Shown: positions 49,871 through 56,657 of the stretch, in pieces
Layout: every line of letters begins with the position of its first letter
Numbering within the stretch: the stretch's first letter is position 1
From: Flavobacterium haoranii
GTDB lineage: Bacteria; Bacteroidota; Bacteroidia; Flavobacteriales; Flavobacteriaceae
Direction of reading: 5' to 3'
Length of the DNA: 64,000 nt
Assembly (NCBI RefSeq): GCF_009363055.1
Contig: NZ_CP045292.1
Location: 2,356,001 to 2,420,000 of the forward strand
Program-made: the position numbers and the translations under genes
Notes under the pieces: generated by a model
The model's database searches: none
The model's input: the letters and a program-made list of their open reading frames with translations, nothing else
What the model was told of the DNA's origin: nothing

Positions 49871-50055
49871 TATCTTTTTAATGCTTCGCATTTTGTTAAT
49901 TAGACTTCACTACGTTTAGTCTAATTGTCCGTTTAATGCTTCACTTTGATTAATTTGACCTCTTTCAGCGTGCGGTCGAATTATCCGTTCAATGCTTCGC
50001 ATTTTGGTTATTTGACTTCACTACGTTTAGTCTAATTATCCGTTTAATGCTTCCG
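49871..50055 (-). repeat. 55-56 bp tandem repeat derived from the atpG 3' end
   Basis: The core GAAGCATT (plus-strand AATGCTTC) occurs at 49880, 49935, 49991 and 50046, a period of 55, 56 and 55 bases. The unit nearest atpG contains its last codons (GAAGCATTAAACGGATAA). Each full unit also carries a small hairpin such as TTAGACT...AGTCTAA. Units 1 and 3 are nearly identical; unit 2 has diverged in the hairpin (GACC...GGTC). The fourth core is truncated. Confidence 0.85.
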
Positions 50056-50893
50056 CTCCACCAACAATTTCTAAGATTTCTCCAGTAATTGCTGCCTGAC
50101 GAGCTTTATTATAAGTTAATTTTAATTGATTTCTTAATGCAGTAGCATTATCAGTTGCTTTATGCATTGCTGTCATACGTGCACCATGTTCAGAAGCAAA
50201 AGAATCACGAACCCCTTTGTATAATTGAGTTTTAAGTGATTTTGGTATTAATGTTAAAATAATTTCTTCTTTTGATGGTTCAAAAATATAATCAGATGCA
50301 ATTGCTTCACCACCTGCAATTGGTTCTAATGGTAAAAATTGTTCAGCTTTTACAACTTGAGTCCCTGCATTTTTGAAATGATTGTATAAAATTTCTATTT
50401 TATCATATTCACCAGCAGTAAATTTATCCATTAAAATTTGAGCAATTTCAGATACGTTTTCAAATGTAAGATTATCGTAAACAGAACTATGGTTTTCAAT
50501 CACGTTGTATGATTTACGTAACACATCGTTTCCTTTTTTACCAATTGCTAAAATATCTACTTGTTTTCCTTGATAAAAATTAGTTCTGTTTTTAACTTCT
50601 TTAATTACATTAGTATTAAATGCACCACACAAACCTCTATTAGAAGTAATTGCTACTAATAATACTTTTTTAACTTCTCTTTGTTCAGCAAAAGCTCCAC
50701 CAGTATTACCTTCTAAAGTAGCACTTAAATTTTGTAATAATTCCGTTAATTTTTCAGCATACGGACGCATAGCGGTAATGGCATCTTGCGCTTTTTTAAG
50801 TTTAGCAGCAGAAACCATTTTCATCGCCGATGTAATTTGCATCGTAGATTGAACGGAATTAATTCTATTTCTAATTTCTTTTAAGTTTGCCAT
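50036..50893 (-). CDS. atpG: ATP synthase F1 subunit gamma
   Basis: The ATG at 50893 gives a 285-aa gamma subunit (MANLKEIRNRINSVQST). An in-frame start nine codons upstream lies inside the intergenic hairpin and is rejected. The conserved N-terminal helix (QITSAMKMVSAAKLKKAQ) and C-terminal helix (ARMTAMHKATDNATALRNQL, RQAAITGEILEIVGGAEAL) form the rotating shaft. The last codons are repeated in tandem downstream. It is the last gene of the operon; atpD and atpC are not in the window, as is usual for Bacteroidota. Confidence 0.95.
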   Translation of the reverse strand: MANLKEIRNRINSVQSTMQITSAMKMVSAAKLKKAQDAITAMRPYAEKLTELLQNLSATLEGNTGGAFAEQREVKKVLLVAITSNRGLCGAFNTNVIKEVKNRTNFYQGKQVDILAIGKKGNDVLRKSYNVIENHSSVYDNLTFENVSEIAQILMDKFTAGEYDKIEILYNHFKNAGTQVVKAEQFLPLEPIAGGEAIASDYIFEPSKEEIILTLIPKSLKTQLYKGVRDSFASEHGARMTAMHKATDNATALRNQLKLTYNKARQAAITGEILEIVGGAEALNG

Positions 50894-50919
50894 TTTTCTT
50901 AAGTAATTAGTAATTAGCA

Positions 50920-50950
50920 AATAGTAATTAGCTTTTCACTAATTACTATT
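50920..50950. repeat. Perfect inverted repeat between atpA and atpG
   Basis: Arms AATAGTAATTAG / CTAATTACTATT (12 bp) around a 7-base loop, in the 72-base gap between atpA and atpG. The surrounding sequence repeats TAATTAG several times. It could stabilise upstream mRNA or reduce read-through into atpG. Confidence 0.7.
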
Positions 50951-50965
50951 CACCGTTTACTTATA

Positions 50966-52540
50966 TTAATATTTTGCAGAAATTTCTTTAGATACTTTTT
51001 CTAAAACGTCAGTTACAGCATCATCAATTTTACCAGCTTTAATAGCGTCTAATGTATCTCTGTGTTTTGCGTTTAAGAAAGCTAAGAAATCTTTTTCAAA
51101 TTCTTTTACTTTGTTAACAGGTACGTTTCTTAATAAGTTTTTAGAACCTGCGTAGATAATTGCAACCTGATCTTCAACAGTGTAAGGATCATTTACAGCT
51201 TGTTTTAAGATTTCTACGTTACGTTTACCTTTTTCAATTACATTCATTGTAGCAGCATCTAAGTCAGAACCAAACTTAGCGAAAGCTTCAAGCTCACGAT
51301 ATTGTGCTTGGTCTAGTTTTAAAGTACCCGCTACTTTTTTCATTGATTTAATTTGAGCAGAACCTCCAACACGCGATACAGAAATACCTACGTTAATTGC
51401 TGGACGAACACCTGAGTTGAATAAATCTGACTCTAAGAAAATCTGACCATCAGTAATCGAAATTACGTTTGTTGGGATATATGCAGAAACGTCACCAGCT
51501 TGAGTTTCGATAATTGGTAAAGCTGTTAATGAACCACCACCTTTAACAATAGATTTTAAAGATTCTGGTAAATCGTTCATGTTTTTAGCAATCTCATCAT
51601 CTGCGATAACTTTAGCAGCACGCTCTAATAATCTTGAGTGTAAGTAGAAAACGTCTCCTGGATAAGCCTCACGTCCTGGTGGTCTTCTTAATAATAATGA
51701 TACCTCACGGTAAGCAACTGCTTGTTTAGATAAATCATCATAAACAATTAAAGCAGGACGACCTGTATCACGGAAATACTCACCAATAGCAGCACCTGCG
51801 AATGGAGCATAAACTTGCATTGGAGCAGGGTCAGAAGCATTTGCAGCAACAATAACTGTATAAGCCATTGCTCCTTTGTCTTCTAATGTTTTTGCAATAG
51901 CAGCAACAGTTGATGCTTTTTGTCCTACTGCAACATATATACAGAATACTGGTTTACCAGCATCGTAAAATTCTTTTTGATTTAAGATAGTATCGATACA
52001 AACTGTAGTTTTACCAGTTTGACGGTCACCAATAACTAGCTCACGTTGCCCTCTTCCTACAGGAATCATAGCATCAACAGATTTAATACCTGTTTGTAAT
52101 GGTTCGTTTACTGGTTGACGGAAGATAACTCCAGGAGCTTTACGCTCTAATGGCATTTCATATAAATCACCACCAATTGGTCCTTTACCATCAATAGGGA
52201 AACCTAATGTATCTACAACACGACCTACCATTTGCTCACCAACTTTTAATGATGCAATACGTTGTGTTCTTTTCACAGTTGAACCTTCTTTAATACCTGT
52301 TGAAGGACCTAACAATACTACCCCAACATTATCTTCTTCTAAGTTCAATACAATTGCCTCTAATCCGTTTTCGAATTGAACTAACTCACCGTATTGTGCG
52401 TTTGATAACCCATAAACACGTGCGATACCGTCACCTACTTGAAGTACTGTTCCAACTTCTTCTAAAGTAGCACCAGATTGAAAATCTGATAATTGTTTTT
52501 TTAATATTGCTGATATTTCAGCAGGTTTAATTTCAGCCAT
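50966..52540 (-). CDS. atpA: ATP synthase F1 subunit alpha
   Basis: The 524-aa protein has Walker A GDRQTGKT at 171-178, the [15 protein letters not shown] region, and the conserved [20 protein letters not shown]-terminal beta-barrel and C-terminal helical domains are complete. It forms the non-catalytic nucleotide-binding sites of F1. It begins 15 bases after an unrelated secreted-protein gene that interrupts atpH-atpA. Confidence 0.97.
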   Translation of the reverse strand: MAEIKPAEISAILKKQLSDFQSGATLEEVGTVLQVGDGIARVYGLSNAQYGELVQFENGLEAIVLNLEEDNVGVVLLGPSTGIKEGSTVKRTQRIASLKVGEQMVGRVVDTLGFPIDGKGPIGGDLYEMPLERKAPGVIFRQPVNEPLQTGIKSVDAMIPVGRGQRELVIGDRQTGKTTVCIDTILNQKEFYDAGKPVFCIYVAVGQKASTVAAIAKTLEDKGAMAYTVIVAANASDPAPMQVYAPFAGAAIGEYFRDTGRPALIVYDDLSKQAVAYREVSLLLRRPPGREAYPGDVFYLHSRLLERAAKVIADDEIAKNMNDLPESLKSIVKGGGSLTALPIIETQAGDVSAYIPTNVISITDGQIFLESDLFNSGVRPAINVGISVSRVGGSAQIKSMKKVAGTLKLDQAQYRELEAFAKFGSDLDAATMNVIEKGKRNVEILKQAVNDPYTVEDQVAIIYAGSKNLLRNVPVNKVKEFEKDFLAFLNAKHRDTLDAIKAGKIDDAVTDVLEKVSKEISAKY

Positions 52541-52555
52541 AACTATATTTATATA

Positions 52556-53002
52556 CTAGTTAATTTTTAATTTTAAATTTTCATTATTGTATTTTGAAAT
52601 GAAAGTATCAACATTCTCTTCATTAATACTTCCATCTTCATTCAAAATCTTATTTTTATATACCGCAGTAATAAGATCTTTTCTAAACATATTTGTAGTA
52701 AGTTCCTTGTCTAATTTAGGAAACTTAACAGTATAAACTGATTTTGTAATTGTAGGTTTTATACCAAATTTAGAAGGATTGGGTGTAGAATAATACGCCT
52801 GATTACGTTCTTCGTATGATGTACTTAAAACTGTAATAAATTCTACGTCGTTTAGAGTACTATATGAAGTAAAAAAACCTTCTTCATTATATTTAACAAA
52901 TTCAACTCCGTCAACTGTAACTATACCTTTTTTAAACTTTAATTTTTGAGAAAAACTAAATAAAGAAAGACTTAAAAACAAAACAATAAGTATCTTTTTC
53001 AT
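52556..53002 (-). CDS. Uncharacterised secreted protein inserted between atpH and atpA
   Basis: The 148-aa protein has a clear signal peptide (MKKILIVLFLSLSLFSFSQ) and a mixed alpha/beta mature part (KLKFKKGIVTVDGVEFVKY, FISKYNNENLKLKIN). I recognise no family. It is tightly packed: five bases after atpH and 15 before atpA, same strand, so it must be co-transcribed with ATP synthase. Codon use looks like its neighbours. Its presence inside a normally invariant operon is unusual; nothing in its sequence suggests an ATP synthase subunit. Confidence 0.75.
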   Translation of the reverse strand: MKKILIVLFLSLSLFSFSQKLKFKKGIVTVDGVEFVKYNEEGFFTSYSTLNDVEFITVLSTSYEERNQAYYSTPNPSKFGIKPTITKSVYTVKFPKLDKELTTNMFRKDLITAVYKNKILNEDGSINEENVDTFISKYNNENLKLKIN

Positions 53003-53007
53003 ATTTC

Positions 53008-53544
53008 TTAGTTATTAGTAAATTCTCTTTTTAATTGTTGTAATTTATTAGCAACAGAAGCATTGTATTGCTTATCGCCAATTCTTAAAATAAAACCTCC
53101 AATTATAGATTCATCTACAACATTTGAAATGGTAACATTCTTAGTTGAGAATTCTTTAATTTTTGATAATACTTTTGTTTCTAATTCACCTGTTAATGGA
53201 ACTGCTGTTGTAACAATTGCATTTTCAATATTGTTTGCTTCATTGTATAAAGCTTGAAATTGCTTTGCAATAGCAGGTAAAATTTCAAATCTTTTATTCT
53301 CTAAAAGTAATTGAAATAAACCTTTTGTTTCATTTTGTGAAGAAGAAAATATCTCTGTTAAAGCATTGTGTTTAGTCTGTCCTTTAACAACTGGATTTTC
53401 TAAAAAATTTCTCAATTCTTTAGATTCCTTTACTGATAAAAGTACACTATTCATATCAGAAAGTACTTTATCTGCATTGTTGTTTACTTGAGCAAGATCT
53501 AAAATTGCTTTTGCGTATCGTACAGCTGCTCTACTTTCTGCCAT
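53008..53544 (-). CDS. atpH: ATP synthase F1 subunit delta
   Basis: The 178-aa delta subunit starts MAESRAAVRYAKAILDLAQ, the typical OSCP/delta helix, and has the C-terminal segment DESIIGGFILRIGDKQYNASV. It links the peripheral stalk (subunit b) to the top of F1. It starts two bases after atpF. Confidence 0.93.
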   Translation of the reverse strand: MAESRAAVRYAKAILDLAQVNNNADKVLSDMNSVLLSVKESKELRNFLENPVVKGQTKHNALTEIFSSSQNETKGLFQLLLENKRFEILPAIAKQFQALYNEANNIENAIVTTAVPLTGELETKVLSKIKEFSTKNVTISNVVDESIIGGFILRIGDKQYNASVANKLQQLKREFTNN

Positions 53545-53546
53545 GA

Positions 53547-54047
53547 TTAATTTAATTTTGCATCACCTAACATCTTCTCAACTAATTTAGTTTGAGCTTC
53601 TTTGTTAGCTAATTCTTCTTTTAATAATTTTTCAGCAATACCAATTGAAAGTGTAGAAACTTGTGATTTCAATTCCGCCATAGCAGCATTTTTCTCGCTT
53701 TCGATAGTAGCTTTTGCTTGAGCAATCATTTTTTCACCTTGAGTTTGCGCCTCATCTTTTGCCTCAGCAATCATTTTTTCTTTAATTTCACGAGCTTCTT
53801 TTAACATAGTGTCTCTTTCAGCACGAGCTTCAGCTAATAACTTTTCGTTATCTGCTTTTAAATTTGCTAAGTCTTTTTTTGCATTTTCTGCTGCCATTAA
53901 AGCATTTTCAATACCTTCTTCGCGAGCTGCTAAAGCTGCTAAAATTGGTTTCCAAGCAAATTTTGCTAATAATACAATTAAGATTACTAAGATAATTGCT
54001 TGCCAGAAAAACAAACCGTATGAAAAATCATTAAATAATTTATCCAT
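53547..54047 (-). CDS. atpF: ATP synthase Fo subunit b
   Basis: The 166-aa protein has one N-terminal membrane helix (about 10-28, LFFWQAIILVILIVLLAKF) followed by a long Ala/Glu/Lys-rich helix (AAENAKKDLANLKADNEKLL) that dimerises as the peripheral stalk. Size and pattern are standard. Confidence 0.93.
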   Translation of the reverse strand: MDKLFNDFSYGLFFWQAIILVILIVLLAKFAWKPILAALAAREEGIENALMAAENAKKDLANLKADNEKLLAEARAERDTMLKEAREIKEKMIAEAKDEAQTQGEKMIAQAKATIESEKNAAMAELKSQVSTLSIGIAEKLLKEELANKEAQTKLVEKMLGDAKLN

Positions 54048-54089
54048 TGTATATTTAAAATATTAAGGTGTATTCAAATTTGTTTAACA

Positions 54090-54128
54090 AAACAAGACCT
54101 GTAACCAACCGTTACAGGTAACTTGTTT
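54090..54128. promoter_or_regulatory. Intergenic hairpin between atpE and atpF
   Basis: An extended stem: AAACAAG, one mismatch, CCTGTAAC, a 5-base loop, GTTACAGG, a short bulge, CTTGTTT. It lies in the 89-base gap just downstream of atpE on the minus strand and is followed by only a short T tract. It may protect the atpE mRNA 3' end or attenuate downstream genes. Confidence 0.6.
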
Positions 54129-54136
54129 CTTTTTAA

Positions 54137-54331
54137 TTAAGCTCCTAAGATTAAAGCACCGAATGCTAAACCTTCTAATAATGCACCGATGATGATCATC
54201 GCTGTTTGGATTTTTCCAGCAGCTTCTGGTTGACGAGCAATAGCGTCCATTGCAGAACCACCAATTTTACCTAAACCTAAACCAGCTCCGATAACGATTA
54301 AACCAGCACCTACTAAATTTGGAATTGTCAT
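54137..54331 (-). CDS. atpE: ATP synthase Fo subunit c
   Basis: The 64-aa hairpin has two membrane helices, the glycine-rich packing motif GAGLGLGKIGG in helix 1, the ARQPE loop (about 32-36) that contacts F1, and the ion-carrying Glu53 in LLEGLAF. No sodium-type ligand pattern is obvious, so proton coupling is likely. It is very short, as in other Bacteroidota. Confidence 0.95.
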   Translation of the reverse strand: MTIPNLVGAGLIVIGAGLGLGKIGGSAMDAIARQPEAAGKIQTAMIIIGALLEGLAFGALILGA

Positions 54332-54371
54332 AATAATTGATTTATATAATTAAACAAAAATTCAAAAAAAA

Positions 54372-55568
54372 TTAAACTATAGAATTGTCGTGTTCTCCTA
54401 AAACATCTTCAGAATGATGTTCGTCATGGTGATGATCTTGAACTGCCATACCAATAAATAATGACGATAGCATAGTAAAGATAAACGCTTGTAAGAAAGC
54501 AACTAATAATTCTATAATTGAAATAAATAATGTTAATGCTAAAGATGTTCCAATTGCACCACCAGTTGATAATTGTTCTTTCATTAAGAAAACAATTGCA
54601 ATTAACCCCATAACAACCGTGTGACCTGCAGTAATGTTTGCAAATAAACGAATCATTAACGAGAATGGCTTTGTGAACATACCCAGAACCTCAATTGGAG
54701 CTAAGATAATTTTCATTGGAACTGGTACACCAGGCATCCAGAAAATATGTCCCCAATAATCTTTATTAGCACTAAATTGCGTTATAAAGAATGTAAATAA
54801 AGCTAAGCATAAAGTAACTGTAATGTTACCAGTAACGTTAATTCCTAGAGGTGTTAATCCTATTAAGTTTAATAACCAAATTAGGAAGAAAACCGTTAAC
54901 AAAAACGGCATGAATTTTTTGTATTTTTTTTCACCTATGTTTGGACGAGCGATTTCATCTCTAACATAAATTACAAGTGGCTCTAGAACACGGCTAAATC
55001 CTTTTGGTAAGCTATTTGGTCCGTTTTTGTAAGTTTTAGCTAAAGAAGTAAACATTACAAATAATAAAATAGCTGTAATTAAAAGTGAGAATACATTTTT
55101 AGTAATAGAAAAGTTGATTGGTTTTTCAGCTGTTGGGTGATGATGTTCATCTAATTTTAAATCACCAGTTGCATCTGTTTTGTAGATTTTTCCGTGGTGT
55201 AATACATAAAATTGACCATCTTTTTCAACTGTCGTTTCGCCATAGTGAAACTCTGAAGCTGAAAATACTTTTAAACCGTTATCAATTAAAATAACAGGTA
55301 AAGCAAAACCATAGTGTTTGTTTTCTGCTTCGTCAGCAAAAAAAGTAAAATAGTAATCGTCTTTTAAGTGATGTGCAATATGCTCATTAATCACCTCTTT
55401 TGGAGATAAACTCTCATGACCTTCTGCATCTTCGTGAGTTGCATGTTCTTCATTAACTTCGTGACTTTCAACTTTTATACTATCTACAGTATCTGAAGCT
55501 AAAGCGTTTGACGCAGTAAAAACCAGCATTAAAGCTGCTAAAATTGATAGTGGTTTTCTCAGAATCAC
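54372..55568 (-). CDS. atpB: ATP synthase Fo subunit a with signal peptide and long N-terminal extension
   Basis: The 398-aa protein is much longer than E. coli AtpB (271 aa). A signal-like leader (about 1-25, ending NALAS) and an extracytoplasmic region rich in His, Asp and Glu (about 26-155) precede the conserved subunit-a helices. The essential Arg is in MIRLFANITAGH near residue 305. The C-terminus is His/Asp-rich (VQDHHHDEHH). The only suitable start is GTG at 55568. The extended form is known in Bacteroidota. A strong promoter lies about 36-64 bases upstream. Confidence 0.93.
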   Translation of the reverse strand: MILRKPLSILAALMLVFTASNALASDTVDSIKVESHEVNEEHATHEDAEGHESLSPKEVINEHIAHHLKDDYYFTFFADEAENKHYGFALPVILIDNGLKVFSASEFHYGETTVEKDGQFYVLHHGKIYKTDATGDLKLDEHHHPTAEKPINFSITKNVFSLLITAILLFVMFTSLAKTYKNGPNSLPKGFSRVLEPLVIYVRDEIARPNIGEKKYKKFMPFLLTVFFLIWLLNLIGLTPLGINVTGNITVTLCLALFTFFITQFSANKDYWGHIFWMPGVPVPMKIILAPIEVLGMFTKPFSLMIRLFANITAGHTVVMGLIAIVFLMKEQLSTGGAIGTSLALTLFISIIELLVAFLQAFIFTMLSSLFIGMAVQDHHHDEHHSEDVLGEHDNSIV

Positions 55569-55603
55569 AATTATATAATTTGTATGGTTCTTAAAAATTT
55601 TTG

Positions 55604-55632
55604 CAAAAGTACAACTTTAATTAAAATACCAA
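55604..55632 (-). promoter_or_regulatory. Promoter of atpB-E-F-H-A-G
   Basis: On the minus strand TTG (55632-55630), 18 bases, then TACTTTTG (55611-55604) match TTG-N17-23-TAnnTTTG. It gives the ATP synthase genes a start independent of the sprE/bactofilin/atpZ genes upstream. Confidence 0.7.
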
Positions 55633-55672
55633 GTTAGAATATCTTTTTTTTTTGCTGATTTGTTATACAAAT

Positions 55673-56058
55673 TTACTTTTTACTGTTTTTTTGTAGTAAA
55701 ACGGCTGTAAAATAGGCGTCTAAGCACATAAATGATAAAAAGATGATAGTAAAATAGAGTTTGTTTGAAATCGTTTTCGTTTGCTCGGTAATCGTTAAAG
55801 AATAAAATAAATAAACTAAAATATTTTTAATAGTGAACGTAACAAGGAAAATGAAGCCAAGTTGATCTGTTTTTTTTGCATAAAATGCAGAAATTAGCAA
55901 TAAAAAAATGGTCAAAACTGTTTCAAAAAAGAATACTTTTTGAGCAAATTCTAATTCTAAATTATCACCTGAAATAATATAAAAAAATACATTGCTAAAT
56001 ATCAAAAAAGAATAGGAAATAAAATTTTTTGGTCTTTTAGTATAGAGAAGTTATTCAT
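55673..56058 (-). pseudogene. Small four-helix membrane protein upstream of atpB (DUF6168-like), frameshifted near its start
   Basis: The frame as written (56005-55673, TTG start, 110 aa) is a four-helix membrane protein (FFFETVLTIFLLLISAFYAKK, LGFIFLVTFTIKNILVYLF). A better start exists: ATG 56058-56056 overlaps the atpZ stop and reads MNNFSILKDQKILFPILF before TGA. Adding one base to the A6 run at 56004-56009 (T6 in the gene) joins it to the main frame as ILFLIFSNVFFYII, giving 128 aa. Position and topology match the small membrane protein that flavobacteria carry between atpZ and atpB, which I recall as DUF6168. It may assist Fo assembly, like AtpI; this is inference. Confidence 0.65.
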
Positions 56059-56272
56059 TATCTTCTTTGCTAATTTGTTGTACTTTTTTAATGACTAAAT
56101 ATAAAGCCAAAAACACTCCGAAGAGTGTTAATGATTGCTTTAGATATGTTTTTTGATAATATTCATCTAGTTTTGAACCTATATAGGAAAACAACAAAAT
56201 TGTAACGCCCATTTGCGATGGAATTGTTACAAAATAAAGCCATTTGCTAGGCTGTTTTTTCGGATTGTTCAT
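56051..56272 (-). CDS. atpZ: AtpZ/AtpI family protein
   Basis: The 73-aa protein has two membrane helices (about 12-30 and 48-62) and the family pattern TIPSQMGVTILLFSYIGSKLDEYY... LFGVFLALYLVIKKVQ. AtpI/AtpZ proteins assist assembly of the c-ring or Mg2+ supply. It overlaps the bactofilin gene by 26 bases and is upstream of atpB. Confidence 0.85.
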   Translation of the reverse strand: MNNPKKQPSKWLYFVTIPSQMGVTILLFSYIGSKLDEYYQKTYLKQSLTLFGVFLALYLVIKKVQQISKEDNE

Positions 56273-56639
56273 GAGGTAATGTTTTCAATTGGCTTTTCAT
56301 TACACAAGTAGCTTCAAAGTTTGCACCTGGTTCTACGGCTAATTTACCAACAACTACATCGCCTTTAATATGAGCAGTCGATTTTACACTCAATAATTCT
56401 ACAACTTCTAATTTTCCAGAAAACTTACCTTCAATATCAATGTTTTTGCATTTGATATCGCCTTGAACTTCTCCAGATGGACCGATAACTAATTTACCGG
56501 CAGAATTATAATTCCCTATTAAAATGCCATCAAGTCTAAAATCGGCTTTAGATTGAATGTCACCTTTAATAATAGTTCCTTCAACAATTCTGTTTGTTTT
56601 GCCAAGAGCACTTTCTTTGGTTTTTGATTTGTCAAACAC
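56247..56639 (-). CDS. Bactofilin (polymer-forming cytoskeletal protein)
   Basis: The 130-aa protein is a bactofilin: NRIVEGTIIKGDIQSKADFR, NYNSAGKLVIGPSGEVQGDI and HIKGDVVVGKLAVEPGANF form the right-handed beta-helix. It polymerises without nucleotide into membrane-associated filaments. It is 18 bases after sprE and overlaps atpZ, so all three are likely co-expressed. Confidence 0.92.
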   Translation of the reverse strand: MFDKSKTKESALGKTNRIVEGTIIKGDIQSKADFRLDGILIGNYNSAGKLVIGPSGEVQGDIKCKNIDIEGKFSGKLEVVELLSVKSTAHIKGDVVVGKLAVEPGANFEATCVMKSQLKTLPHEQSEKTA

Positions 56640-56657
56640 AGTTTTAGGTTTTTGGGG

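Noticed and set aside
49871..50055. CRISPR-like array downstream of atpG
   Set aside because: The units are contiguous tandem copies without unique spacers, the first includes atpG coding sequence, and no cas genes are present.
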